Made by a program: the position numbers and the translations under genes. A stretch of 64,000 nt of DNA, from NCBI RefSeq assembly GCF_028858725.1, contig NC_084790.1, forward strand, positions 5,214,001-5,278,000, read 5' to 3'. Below the pieces are notes generated by a model. The model was not told the origin of the DNA. It did not search any database and saw nothing but the letters and a program-made list of their open reading frames with translations. Of the stretch, positions 44,901 to 55,376 are shown in pieces (position 1 is the first letter of the stretch; each line of letters opens with the position of its first letter). Source of the stretch: Colius striatus. Taxonomy: Eukaryota; Chordata; Aves; Coliiformes; Coliidae.

Positions 44901-47900
44901 GGTTTAAATGGAGGCATCTCCAGAAATTGCCTTGCTTGGCTAAAGCAACCTGTGCCTGTTCTCCAGTGAGAAGTCCCGCCAGGGATGGGGAGAAAATGAG
45001 TTATCGTTGATAAAGGGATGCTGCAGCTTAGGACTCGGAGCTGTAATTTCGATATTAAGGTCGTGCTCTTTTACTAGGTTTATATGCCAATGAGGCGTTC
45101 CCGGTTTACCAAATTTATACAAATCTCTCCTTAATTGGTAATCACAGATGCTGTAATTTAAGACCCCCAGCTACAGAGCTTTCATATTAGCTGCTGATCT
45201 ATTACTGTAAATCGTCTGAAATAATCAACTCCAGGGAGTGGGGTAGAGAGAGATCCTCGCTCTAAAATATCATCGCTTGCACATCATTTTCACTCCAGAA
45301 ATGATTTATCTTGGACACCACTATAAACAACACAACTCTCTCACAAACACACACACAATGGCAGCCGCACTGCTGCTGACATGTTTATTGTAATAAATCA
45401 AGAAAGGGGGAAGAAGGAAAAAAAAAAAAAAGAGAAGGTTGTGAGGAGGGAGAGGGAGAGGGAGAGAGAGGAATATCCCTAAAAATATCAATGAAATGCC
45501 TCGATGGGTATAAACACACATACCACCCTGTGAAGAGAAATGGGAGGAAATGAAGACGGCTATTTGTCACATTTTACGACAATAACATTAATAACAAACA
45601 ATAAATTTACATGGACACATAGACACGCTAGGAATTGGGAAGCCCCTGCTACTTACAATAATCCAGCCCTCGGCGTGGCTTCGTGGTTCCTGAGAATTGT
45701 TTTATTGCAGCCTGCTCTCCCTCTCCCCTCTCCTCCTCTCCCCCTCTTTCTCGCTCTCCCTCTCGCTCTTTCTCTCTTTTTTTTTCCCCCTCAGCTATAG
45801 GCTTGTTTTTTAAAGGACAGTTGAATTTCACGTCAGACACAAGGAGACCATGTCTGCGATTTTCCTGACGAATACATATCTATTCTGCAACCTCTGCATT
45901 AATTATTTAATGAATCACGTGATGGGGAAGGGGGAAGGGGGTCTCGCCGTTTCATACTCAAAGGACCACTGTGACCTTCCACCGGAACAGTGTTTTTTTA
46001 AAGAAGTTTCCAACTGCACGAAGCTTTTCTAGGTGGACACTCCCCACACGGGACTGCCCGGCACGACCTGGGATGAGAAGTGATAGGGCATCCACCTCTG
46101 ATCCGTTTCTCTATCAAAGGGCACGATTTTAGCTTTATTTCCCTAGCCACTCTCCTGGCTGGCTCTGAAAGCATTTAAACTCCTCTCTACACACCTCCTG
46201 AAGATTGGCTTTGTTGGACCTTGGTTCAGCTAAGCCACATCGTGCTTTTTTCTTCCCTGTTTTTTTTTCCCCTCTCCCCTCATTGAGATTTTTATTACAA
46301 TCTTATAGTAAATAGCACAACTGTTGTAGAGCCTAAACCAGCTTAGAATATCTATACTCCCTATCTTCAAAAGCTCAGCTCTCCCTTCACTTCACTTCCA
46401 GGCCTTTTCTCCTAGCTGTTGTTATTGCTTGGCCAGCCTTCATTGAATTAAAAAAAAAATATATATCATTAAATGTTGACTCTGAAGAGAGCTGCCAAGT
46501 TATAAGGATCCTGGGGGAAAAAAAACCCCAACAACAACAACAAGAAACAAAGTCCCCCAAAACAGGAAAAAAATCAGCAAAGGAAGTCGCTGGGAACGGC
46601 CGTGGAGCCACCACTGATCTCCCCACGTCCACGGGGGAAAAAACCTTCACTCGGCGAAAGACAGTGAGGAGAGTCTAAAAGCCTCAGGACCATGTCCTAG
46701 CCCCTCGAGTCTTCCTGAGCCAAGGAGCACTCCAAAGCAGAGTCCTTCTCCCCACGAGCACAAGCACTCCAGTAACCCTACACTCCCCACCGGGATGGAT
46801 ACACCGGGAACCGAAATGCATCATCACCCCCCCGCGGGTAAAGTCTGGAGTGAGCTCGTTCTAAACGTGAAAATTCATTTTAAAAGCAGTTCCCCCTCCC
46901 CTCCTGGCTTTAAGCTGAGGCAAAGGGACCGTGAGGGCGGTCCGGGCTCCCCCTGGCCAGGAAGGAGGGAGCAGGGAAGTGCTTCGTTTTCAAAAGCTCT
47001 CGATTATTTCTGAATTGATTTTATCGAGTGAAAGTGGTTGTCGGTAGAGAGACGTTTGGTCAAGGTGTGAGAGGAAGTGGGGGAAAAATCTGATTTAAAG
47101 GGGCTTCCGTAGCTGTGGGGGAGGGGGTCCCACGAGAGAGAAAACTTCGCAGGGGGCGAGGGGCTTTTATGGGAACTTCAGGTCAATTCAGAAGCCACAA
47201 CTTTCGCTTCACACAACCACTTCTTTTTTTGGTTTGTTTTGTTTGGGGTTTTTTTTTCACCTTATCCACAAAACGAACTGTCCGTGTGAACGGGGCCGGG
47301 GAAATAAATAAAAAAGTGAGGAGAGGGGGTAAGCAGCAGAGTCATCCTAGGCAGCAAACGGGGCAGATGCCCCCCCTCTGCACCTTCTATGACATTTTGG
47401 GGTCTGTTTCATGCAAAAGAAACACTCATTTCGTTTTGCTGTGTTCTTTTTTTTTGTTTTTTAAAGCCTCTAGTTCAAAGGGTGGGAAACGCGGCCATAA
47501 ACGGCGGCTTCGCCTCCGAGGTGCCGTGATCAAAGCTGTTTTCTTTCTAAAGATAAAATGAACGTTTATATAGTGAGAAAGCGAGATTGATTTACGGATT
47601 TAAACCCGCCGTTCTTATTGCGGATCATAAATCTGTCACCGGGACTGAGAAACCCCCGACCCTGTCCCCCAGCACAGCAGCCTTTAAAACAACCCAGCAC
47701 TATACTAGGGCAGCAACCACCCCAGTCCCCTATACTGGGCAGGACTGCACACCCCCACCACCAGTCCTTGCATATATATAGATAGATGTACATATATATA
47801 TTTATTTTCCCTTCCTCTATACCCTTTCTCTCTAGTAACTACATCTAGAGTGGGGCTGGATTGTGTGATTTATCTCATACAGAAATCCTTTTTTAGTCTA

Positions 47901-49371
47901 ATTTTGGGACCAAAAGGAAACAAAGGGGTTCAGCTGTTGACTGCTTGGGGAGCCTAGGATGAGAGTCCCGGATCAGGGATGCCGGGGAGAGGTCGCCCGA
48001 GCGTCCCTCTGCCCGGTGGGATCCCCCACGCCCCTCCGCGCAGCTCCGCGCCGGCAGCAGGCAGCTGGGCACAGAGAGGCTTTTGAGCACGGCGTGGACA
48101 GGGGCGAAGTGGGAGGAGGTGCGGGGGGAGGGGGGAGTGAAGAGGGACTCGCGGAAACAAAGGAATTTCTGAAAATAAAGGGCGAGATGAGACGCAGGCT
48201 GAGGGATGCAGCGGCGGGTCCGGGGCTTTGGCCCTTCGATAGGGCTTCAGGTTGCTTCCCCTCATATTATTTGTAAACAACACACAGCCTTCTCTGTGGA
48301 GGCAAATCCTTGCAGACACACATACACACATAAACATTCCTGTCCGTGCCTCTCTCTTCTGTTTCTTTCTTACAAAGAAGCAAACAATCAAGCAAACACA
48401 GAGGACTTTGCGAGTGAAATCAGAGGGGAAACCTTCTGGGCCCAGACTCAGAAACAGAACGATTAAATAGTGAGCAAACAAATAAATTCTTCCTTGAGTC
48501 CTCTCTCGGCTCCTTTTTCCCTCTAGCCTTTTCCTCCCGCTACTGGTTCCCCACTTCCACCACTCAAGACTGCGGTGAGGGCCGGGGTAGGCGAAACCCG
48601 CGCACGCACAGTTTTGCAGAGCTGCGGACTGAGCTGCTGCCCAGCTCAATGTCCAGCCTCGGCGGGGTCAAGGGGTTTGCGAGGTCAGTCCCCGGCTGCA
48701 ATACCCAGCTAATCGCCTAGAAAACGTGTCCTCTGCGTGAACTCTATCCCCCGACCGGGACTTGCTAGAGCTGGATTTTGTCTGCCTAGTTTTCATCCTT
48801 TTCCTTCGGCAAGTTATTCCCGCATCACTCCCGGAACGGGGCAGCAGCTCCCCGAGAGCACCAGTACGGCCAGGACACGAACACTCGTGAGACACAGATA
48901 CCCGGAACACTTGCACCCCCGGCACTCTGTCCACTTTGGAATATTCTGACAGTCCATTCCCCGAACCGGCCTGTGACTCGGACAGGGAGATCTCGCAAGG
49001 AAAAAACACACACAAAAAAACTAATAAAAAAAACAACAAAAGAGGAAAAACATTTTTACAAAAAGGAACCGTCAGAGTAGCTCCTTAATCCCCACACGAG
49101 AGTCCCCGCTGCTGTCCCACCGTTCTGCCCTGATCCCGCAGCAAAGCTCAGCGGGGCCGAGCCCCAAACACGCACAACTCCGAACCGAGGAAAAAAAAAA
49201 ACTCCTCTCGCCACAAGCCACCCGCCTGTAAACTTTCTCTGCCAGTTCCCCTAGCTCGAAATAAAACGAGAAAACAGAACGAAAACCTCGCACAAGAATA
49301 AACGTGTTGTTTGTTTTTCTTTCTCTCTCTTTTTTTTTTTAAAGTTTCTTTTTTCTTTTGCTTTCCCCAGC

Positions 49372-49398
49372 TTTTTTTTTTTTTTTTTTTTTTTTTTT
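49372..49398. repeat. Poly(T) run of 27
   Basis: Uninterrupted T homopolymer with additional T-rich sequence just before it. No element body was recognised next to it. Confidence 0.95.
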
Positions 49399-50092
49399 GG
49401 TGAAAGGAGGCAATAAACCGATCAGAAATGCATGCCAAGAGAGCAGCTCTGTTACCTGGTTCGCTCCCACATCCTCTTTCCAACGCCCCAGAGACGGCCC
49501 TCATGGTTTGGGTGGTTTCTTCCAAAGTGAGAGGTCTGGGGGAGGGGGTAGCTTGGGGGGGTTTTGGTTTTCTCCCCCAAAAATAAAACTTTCACCTTTA
49601 CGATCCAGATTTTATTATTAATATTATTATTTCCCCTGAAGATTCTTGTAGGACTCCGGGTGCTTTTTTCCCAACAGACGGTCTGCGGAGATTTGCTGTT
49701 GAATAACAATGGGAAAAGGATAAGTATTTAAAGAAAAGAAGTGATTAATGATTTTCTGTATAATTCTCGCATTTTTCTTGGCTTCTGTCTGCTTATAATG
49801 GCTGTGAACTTTTAGATCCTATAGAAATCTTCTTTTCTCCCCCTTCTATCCTATTCATACTTTCCAGCTTTGATTTGCTTCTATAGACCCCGCATTCCTG
49901 GAAGCATATGCTTTTTAAAAAAACAGAGAACCATTTTTTGCCATTCTTAGGAGCACTATCTTGAAAATAACACCCTCTTTACAACCTCTGCAGATCAAAG
50001 AGAGAAACAGTAAAATAAAATGCAGAAACAACAACAAACTACCCCAACCTCAGCCTTTACAATAAAATGTAGCCCTTGCCTCCCTCCCTGGA

Positions 50093-50128
50093 AAACAAAA
50101 CAAAACAAAACAAAACAAAACAAAACAA
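50093..50128. repeat. (AAAAC)7 microsatellite
   Basis: Seven near-perfect copies of AAAAC; this may also be the tail of an unrecognised old retroposon, but no body was seen. Confidence 0.9.
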
Positions 50129-51262
50129 CAATAACTTTAAAGGTTTGTTGTTACTACCTCTAAAAAATGCGATAGTTAACCAAAAATACACCCATAAATA
50201 CATTTCTTCTACATCAGATCGTGTAACAGACATGTACCGTGTGACTACATAATAGTATTTTAAAATATTAAAATGTCAATAGAAGGAAAGATCTGAGATC
50301 CCTTTGTCTGAGTGGGGCAGGGGGCTTTGAGGGACAGTCTTTGCAAGGTGACAGCGCGGTGCTTCACCACAGCCGAAGGAACAACACACAAATATACTCG
50401 GCTTGAGATATTTCAAGCCCTGTCTTTGTTTCTGAATCATGTGGGGGAATATTTCAGCCCTGCCGGAGGAGATCTCGGAGAATTCCACGGACATTGAACA
50501 AATAAGCAAAAGCTTTTTTTTTTTTTTTTAAGGCAAATATAAGAAAATTACTATTTTCTTCAGCTGGTGCAGAGGTTTCCTGGCCCCCTGCACACAACAG
50601 TCTTTTATTTTTTATACTTCTAACATAGAACTGGAACGTTATTTCATCCTGAACAGTATTTTCGATACTTTCTATGAGAAAGAAAATGAAAATTAATACA
50701 AGAGCTGCGGCTCACAAAAGAAGCCATTTGTCTTCTTGATTATCTATTTGCTTGTCAGGCTATGAGCTATCGCAGGAGCCAGGTCTTTTGTAATATAAAA
50801 ATACACAGAAAACCTGCAAACACCGAGAAACATCTGTGCAAAAATTAGACTCATTAATGCATTAACTACCTTGGAGAGGGAGATTTATTTATTTATTTAT
50901 TTATTTTAAACCAGAACTCTCTAGAGAAATAAAAGGCTACTTCCATTTCTTACAGCAAAGCAAAGTGCTAATGACTACCTCTGTTTTGTTGGAGACCAGT
51001 TTGGGAAGAGCATATTAATATATGTTTAGAACAAATAAATCATCATATGTAAGGCTTAGCAGTACTTAAGGCTGATAGACCCTACTCAAACATCTTTTGT
51101 TTTCATTAGGGAGTTGAGGCTGTGCCATTGACAATAGAAATCCCTGGAAAAAGAAAAATAAAAAGAGAGAGAAAATTTTATTTTTTTTTAATCACCAGAA
51201 CAAAAAGACAACACTCTCCAAACGAAAAATAACCACACAGGGTCAGATTCACAACGAGAAAC

Positions 51263-51268
51263 TTTATT
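51263..51268 (-). terminator. HOXB4: Probable HOXB4 poly(A) signal
   Basis: AATAAA on the minus strand, followed within 20-40 bases by GT-rich sequence (GTTGTG and TGTGTGG), the usual downstream element. It sits 1.2 kb after the stop codon. Confidence 0.6.
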
Positions 51269-51281
51269 TCCAATTGCGCGC

Positions 51282-51306
51282 TTTTTTTTTTTTTTTTTTT
51301 TTTTTT
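51282..51306. repeat. Poly(T) run of 25
   Basis: Uninterrupted homopolymer inside the probable HOXB4 3' UTR, close to the poly(A) signal. Confidence 0.9.
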
Positions 51307-52396
51307 AGTTTTTCTTTTTCACTGCTATTTACAGGTAACGCTGGACACCACGAAGAACAAAGGGAGGGGAGGGAGGCGGGCGAGGTGTCGGGGGGAGCCT
51401 CGTCAAGCTCCTGCCCCCCCATATCCCCATGCTCACCTCGCCGGCCGAAATTCACATTTTCAGTACAAAACTGAGTTGGACAGTGGGAGAGGAGCCCCCT
51501 TCCCCCATCCCTCCCCCCCCACACTCCCCCCAGGAGTGGGGGGAGTGAAGATATCTCTGTTTACCACCCAGTTTCTAACCTACATCCCCACTCTCCCCTC
51601 CCACCCCCCTCTTCCCAGATTCACAATTAACCTGCTGGCCTCAAAAAAAGAAAAAAAAAAAGTCAGGGGGGATCCTACATCCCTCCCCGTCCTCTCGCTT
51701 TCTTTGTCCATCACCCGCTTAATCTAGTTTTCCTTATTTTCTTTTTTTTTTTTTTTAATTTAAGGATGTCCACCACTCCATCCCCTCCCCACTCCCACGC
51801 ATGACAAGCGCAGTGTCTGAGAGTCCCCCTGCCCCCGCTCCACCCGAGGGGTGATTTTGGTTGGGTTTGTTGGTTTTATCATCCCTAGTACAGCGGGGTG
51901 TACTAGAACCCGCCGCATCTTTGGGCTGGCTGGGCAGAAACTTTCCGTTTGCGGCTGGTAGGCGAGAAAAGAAAAAGAGGAGGAAAAAAAACCGGTGGGA
52001 TGGGGGGGTGAGCTGTGGGGGGAGAAAATCCAGTTCGTCTTGAAGAAACTGAGCCTCATTTATTAAAGCGAGCGCTGGTTGTCGAGGTAATAGCAGACAT
52101 AAGGTCCATCCTTTGTACGGGAGAGTAAACATGACAAATGGGGCAGAGCTTGGCGTGATTAAAGATGAAACAAGGATCCATCTTAGCCAAATCTGAAAAC
52201 TACTATCTGCAGCCTTCTTTTAATGGAAGAGAGGCACAACAGCACGGCTCTGCTTTGTTGCAGCTGAGTCTCCCTCTGTTCCCTTTATAAATAAAGAGCT
52301 GCCCTCCTTCCCTCTCTTCTTGGAGCATTAAAAAAAAAATAAAATTACCATGTGTCTCCTACTCACACACAAACCTACACTCACAAACATGCACAC

Positions 52397-52440
52397 TCCA
52401 TCCATCCATCCATCCATCCATCCATCCATCCATCCATCCA
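52397..52440. repeat. (TCCA)11 microsatellite
   Basis: Eleven perfect TCCA units, eight bases past the HOXB4 stop codon on the transcript, so transcribed as TGGA repeats at the start of the 3' UTR. Confidence 0.97.
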
Positions 52441-52447
52441 AAGACAG

Positions 52448-52764
52448 TTATAGGCTGCTGGCTGGTCCATGCACTCGGGTTTGAGATCCTCCTTGTGGGA
52501 TCTGTAGGCTGGCAGAGGAGCTGGCAGAATTAGACCTGATCTTGGTATTTGGTAACTTGTGATCTTTTTTCCATTTCATCCTCCTGTTCTGGAACCAGAT
52601 TTTGATCTGGCGCTCGGAGAGGCAGAGGGAGTGAGCAATCTCGACCCTGCGCCTCCGGGTGAGATAGCGGTTATAGTGAAATTCCTTCTCCAGCTCCAGG
52701 ACTTGCTGCCTGGTGTATGCTGTGCGGGAGCGTTTCGGTTCCCCTCCTGAGTAATTGGGGTTTA
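52448..52764 (-). CDS. HOXB4: HOXB4 exon 2 (homeobox and C-terminus)
   Basis: This exon encodes residues 141-245. The homeodomain spans about residues 150-209: [20 protein letters not shown], then [20 protein letters not shown] and [20 protein letters not shown]. The HYNRYLT and SLCLSERQ combination and the following [10 protein letters not shown] identify HOXB4. The acceptor is TTCAG before TAAACCCC; joining the single base left by exon 1 gives [11 protein letters not shown], matching vertebrate HOXB4. The C-terminal tail is short and Ser/Ala-rich, ending HGPASSL. The stop is TAA. HOXB4 acts in posterior hindbrain and paraxial mesoderm patterning and in haematopoietic stem-cell self-renewal. 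Confidence 0.97.
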
Positions 52765-53561
52765 CTGAACAAACACAAAGGAGGAAAGAGGAAAAAAAAA
52801 AAAAAGAAAAAAGAAAAAAAAAAGAAAAGAAAAAAAGAAGGAGGAAAAAAAAGAGCAGAAGTAGAATTACTGAGCTGTTCCTTTAATGGATCCTTCCCCT
52901 CCCCCCTATCCCCCCCAAAAGCATCACACATTCTTTTGATGGGGGGATATACTAGAAAAAATACTCCATGAACCTTCTAAAAATACACCCAGAGCCTAAT
53001 TCCAAATCTCCACCTCCATCCTCCCTGCTTGACGTGTATTCCTGCAGAAAGGGTTTTATAAGGTCCCCCAGACATATTTTCTATGCGCTTCACGAGTGTG
53101 TATACACGTATACATACACACCTCTACTTGAGCATCGCTCTGTTATCCCCAGATCTTTAAAGTTCCCCCTACATAGATGTAAACAGGCAATCACAGACAC
53201 TCCTTTTTCCTAAATATATCAGACTTTTTTTAAAAAAAAAGGGGGGGGGGGAGGACACAGTAAAAGTTTACTCAACCCGCCACTTAAATACAAATTACGA
53301 AAACATAAAACTTAACTTATGAAGATTCAACAGCCATAAAAAAAGTAGCCTGTAAGAAATTGGAGGAGGATGGTAACAGAGACTTCAAAGGCACATGGCC
53401 AAGCAGAGCAATAAAAATTTATGGAGGATGTAATTATACCGCTCTGCAAACAGGCGATCGTAAATCTCCACGAATGGTTATTTTACAACTGGTGCAATAA
53501 GATTTCTACAAGACTTTGAGGTGCTACTTAGTATAAAGCAAAGCCACTTTAGTTCACTTAC
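52765..53561 (-). other. HOXB4: HOXB4 intron
   Basis: An 797-base phase-1 intron with donor ACGG|GTAAGT and acceptor TTTTCAG-like ACTG context read as TTCAG. Near the acceptor is a purine tract (52.78-52.86 kb). The segment 53.28-53.50 kb is AT-rich with homeodomain-type cores (GTAATTATA, TTATGG-like and GTAAATC). Mouse Hoxb4 has a conserved enhancer in this intron; correspondence here is suggested by position only. Confidence 0.85.
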
Positions 53562-53982
53562 CCGTGCTTACATGGACTTTTTTCATCCAGGGGTAAACTA
53601 CCGGCTCTTTGCCCGAGGAATCGGAAGGGCTTTGGTTCAGAGAGTTTTGGCTGCAAGAGGGTGGTGGGCTGGGGGTGAGCGGCTCGCAGGGCTGGCTTGG
53701 CTCAGAGAGGTGGCTCTGCAGTCCGGCCGGAGGATGGACATGACCCCGGGGGGATAACACCGCTGCTTGGTGGCCGGAGCTCTGACAGGACGAGTAGAGC
53801 TGCTCCTTGCAGGCTGACCGCGGCTGGTACATCGCTTCATGGTGGAAAGTGCTCTCTCGCCTCTGGCTGCTGTAATATTCCGGCGAGTGATTGGGAAGGT
53901 AATCGCTGTGGGAATACTCTTCACAGGGTGGGAACTTGGGGTCCACATAGTTGGAGTTGATCAAAAACGAGCTCATGGCCAT
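53562..53982 (-). CDS. HOXB4: HOXB4 exon 1 (N-terminus and hexapeptide)
   Basis: This exon encodes residues 1-140 of a 245-aa protein (human 251). It starts MAMSSFLINSNYVDPKFPPC, the group-4 N-terminus. An in-frame ATG seven codons further upstream was rejected because conservation begins at MAMSSF. The hexapeptide VVYPWMKKVHVS has YPWM at residues 130-133. The central region has Ser/Pro/Gln-rich sequence but lacks the long polyproline run of human HOXB4. The donor GTAAGT follows ACG G. Residues and length agree with my memory of chicken HOXB4, supporting an avian or close relative. Confidence 0.97.
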
Positions 53983-54087
53983 TAATTTCTTAGAATTGCA
54001 CACACGAAAAAAAAAATATATATGTCTCTCCTAAAATTTATTCCTGTCCCCCCCTTTACTCGTTTTCCTGTTTCGTGAAACCCTCCT

Positions 54088-54098
54088 ACTTACTGTCA
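54088..54098 (-). other. Strong splice donor just upstream of HOXB4
   Basis: TTGACA|GTAAGT on the minus strand about 110 bases upstream of the HOXB4 ATG. HOXB4 itself needs no such donor, so it may serve long HOXB3 transcripts that start upstream of HOXB4, or mir-10a primary transcripts. Confidence 0.35.
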
Positions 54099-54116
54099 AG
54101 TGAACAAAGTTGAGTC

Positions 54117-54139
54117 CATGTGACAGCGCGGGCCAATGG
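54117..54139 (-). promoter_or_regulatory. HOXB4: HOXB4 promoter E-box and CCAAT pair
   Basis: CATGTG (54117-54122) and CCAATGG (54133-54139) are spaced ten bases apart, about 140 bases upstream of the start codon. In human HOXB4, USF proteins on an E-box and NF-Y on a CCAAT box in the proximal promoter are known activators in haematopoietic cells. The arrangement here agrees with that model. Confidence 0.7.
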
Positions 54140-54144
54140 CAAGG

Positions 54145-55277
54145 GGCCCTGCGATCCCCGGATCAGGAAACCTGCCCAGCCCGGGCTCTCTCAGAGCCCC
54201 CAGCATCCCCGGGGAGACGGCTGGGGGCCCTTGCTCCCCCCCGACCCCTCTGCCGCTGGGTACCTCCGGCCCCGGGCTCCGCAGCGCCCCGAGGGCGAGA
54301 AGCGGCCGCGCCGTACCCCCGACTCACACCCCTCGGGGGTGTGTCCTGGGTCGAGGATGGGGGACACCGAGGAGAAGGGGGATGGCAAAAATAAGATATT
54401 CCCCCCCGGCCCAAAGCAAAAAAAAAAAAAAAAAATTAAAATAAGGGATAAAAATGCTTTTTCAGGAGAGTCGAGGCGACCAGCCGCTGCCCCAGCACAT
54501 GATCCATGGCGGTCCCTCCGCGTGGCGCTTGCATCTCATTCCCTGCTAAGGTGATACGAGAAGGGACATTGCGCCCCGAGCCTGGCAGAGATGAATAGGG
54601 CTGGGTTGGGATCGATAAGAAATTCATCAGCTAATTCGGGGTACCCGGACTCCTAAATCACATTCGGCTGCGCTCCGAGATTGACTCGTTTCCCACGCAC
54701 CGATGGGGAAAAAAAAAAAGGAGCCCATCCTCCAAGCACGAAATCAAGGACTTGATGAGCAATTACAAAAGCGAATTAGCCCAAGTCCTAATGCATCTTC
54801 GCCTCACCCTTCGTGTAATAAAGACGCTTTAAAAGACAGAGCTAACCAGCAGGCTGTCAAAAGCCCTCCTTAATTCCTCAAATCCGTGTTTAAACCTGCA
54901 GCGCGCAATAAGCTCGTCGCAAGCGGCAGCAAAGAAAACAGTAACATTTTGTGTCGGTATCAGTGCTGAGATTACACAAACTAAAGCAATAGCAGGATCG
55001 TGGCTCTCAAATCGGGGCTATAACACTCCTGATCTCCCCACCTCCCTTTCGCCTTTGCAGGTCAGATTTTATCTCGAAGTGATGATAAAGTTTATCGCGG
55101 GAGCGCTGGAGTTGAGCTAAGGTCAAATCCAAAATATTTCTTTTCAGTTATAAAGCATTTTTCTAGTTAAGACCTTGTTTTAACCCTTTTATTTAGGGTT
55201 CTAGGGGTGTGTGCGGTTTGGGTTTTTTGCTGGGAGGGAGGTTTTTTAGTTTTAATGCCGTCTGGGATTGTGACCTG
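54145..55277. other. HOXB4-mir-10a interval
   Basis: About 1.1 kb. It is CpG-rich next to the HOXB4 promoter (54.13-54.40 kb) and then AT-richer. A DR4-type nuclear receptor motif lies at 55110-55125. No coding gene was recognised. Confidence 0.65.
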
Positions 55278-55376
55278 TAGTGTTTGTGTCAACTACATAT
55301 TCCCCTAGATACGAATTTGTGACCCAACTTCCTTTACACAAATTCGGATCTACAGGGTACATATAGAAGACAGATG
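55278..55376 (-). ncRNA. MIR10A: mir-10a precursor hairpin
   Basis: The minus strand holds the 23-nt mature miR-10a-5p (55337-55359), beginning TACCCTGTAGATCC, and miR-10a-3p (55298-55319), beginning CAAATTCGTATC. Both are identical to the human mature sequences as I know them. The arms pair across a short loop (TAAAGGAAGTTGGGT), and the basal stem pairs with a few mismatches. The 5p seed ACCCUGU targets HOX and other mRNAs. The position 1.3 kb upstream of HOXB4 is the conserved vertebrate location and confirms that this is the HOXB cluster. It is probably transcribed with HOXB4 or long HOXB3 transcripts. Hairpin ends are approximate. Confidence 0.97.

Larger units (their letters stand above)
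29200..51240. other. HOXB3-HOXB4 intergenic spacer
   Basis: About 22 kb with no convincing coding gene; the size is close to the human spacing as I recall it. It holds a DR5 element with a PBX/HOX site (32.1 kb), more PBX/HOX composites (34.6, 35.8, 38.9, 39.9 kb), a promoter-like module (37.16-37.21 kb), minus-strand splice donors (32.2, 34.7, 34.8, 40.3 kb), an AC/GT/AT-rich stretch (29.45-29.62 kb) and many simple repeats. Parts of it must be introns of long HOXB3 transcripts if upstream promoters are used. Confidence 0.7.
51240..52447 (-). other. HOXB4: Probable HOXB4 3' UTR
   Basis: The stretch from the HOXB4 stop codon to the AATAAA at 51263. Its 1.2-kb length is similar to the human HOXB4 3' UTR as I recall it. 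It includes a T25 run, C-rich stretches and a TCCA microsatellite. Confidence 0.55.

Noticed and set aside
47954-48649. A 231-codon open frame in the HOXB3-HOXB4 spacer
   Set aside because: Low complexity, no domain, and GC-rich sequence explains the lack of stops.
50093-50128. AAAAC repeat as the tail of a retroposon
   Set aside because: No element body, promoter boxes or target-site duplication was recognised beside it.
48680-51260. Expected DR5 of the HOXB4 3' late neural enhancer
   Set aside because: Known in mouse 3' of Hoxb4, but no half-site pair with spacing 5 was found here by eye; it may be diverged or missed.
53983-54003. An upstream in-frame ATG for HOXB4 adding seven residues
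   Set aside because: Vertebrate HOXB4 proteins begin at MAMSSF; the seven added residues match nothing known.
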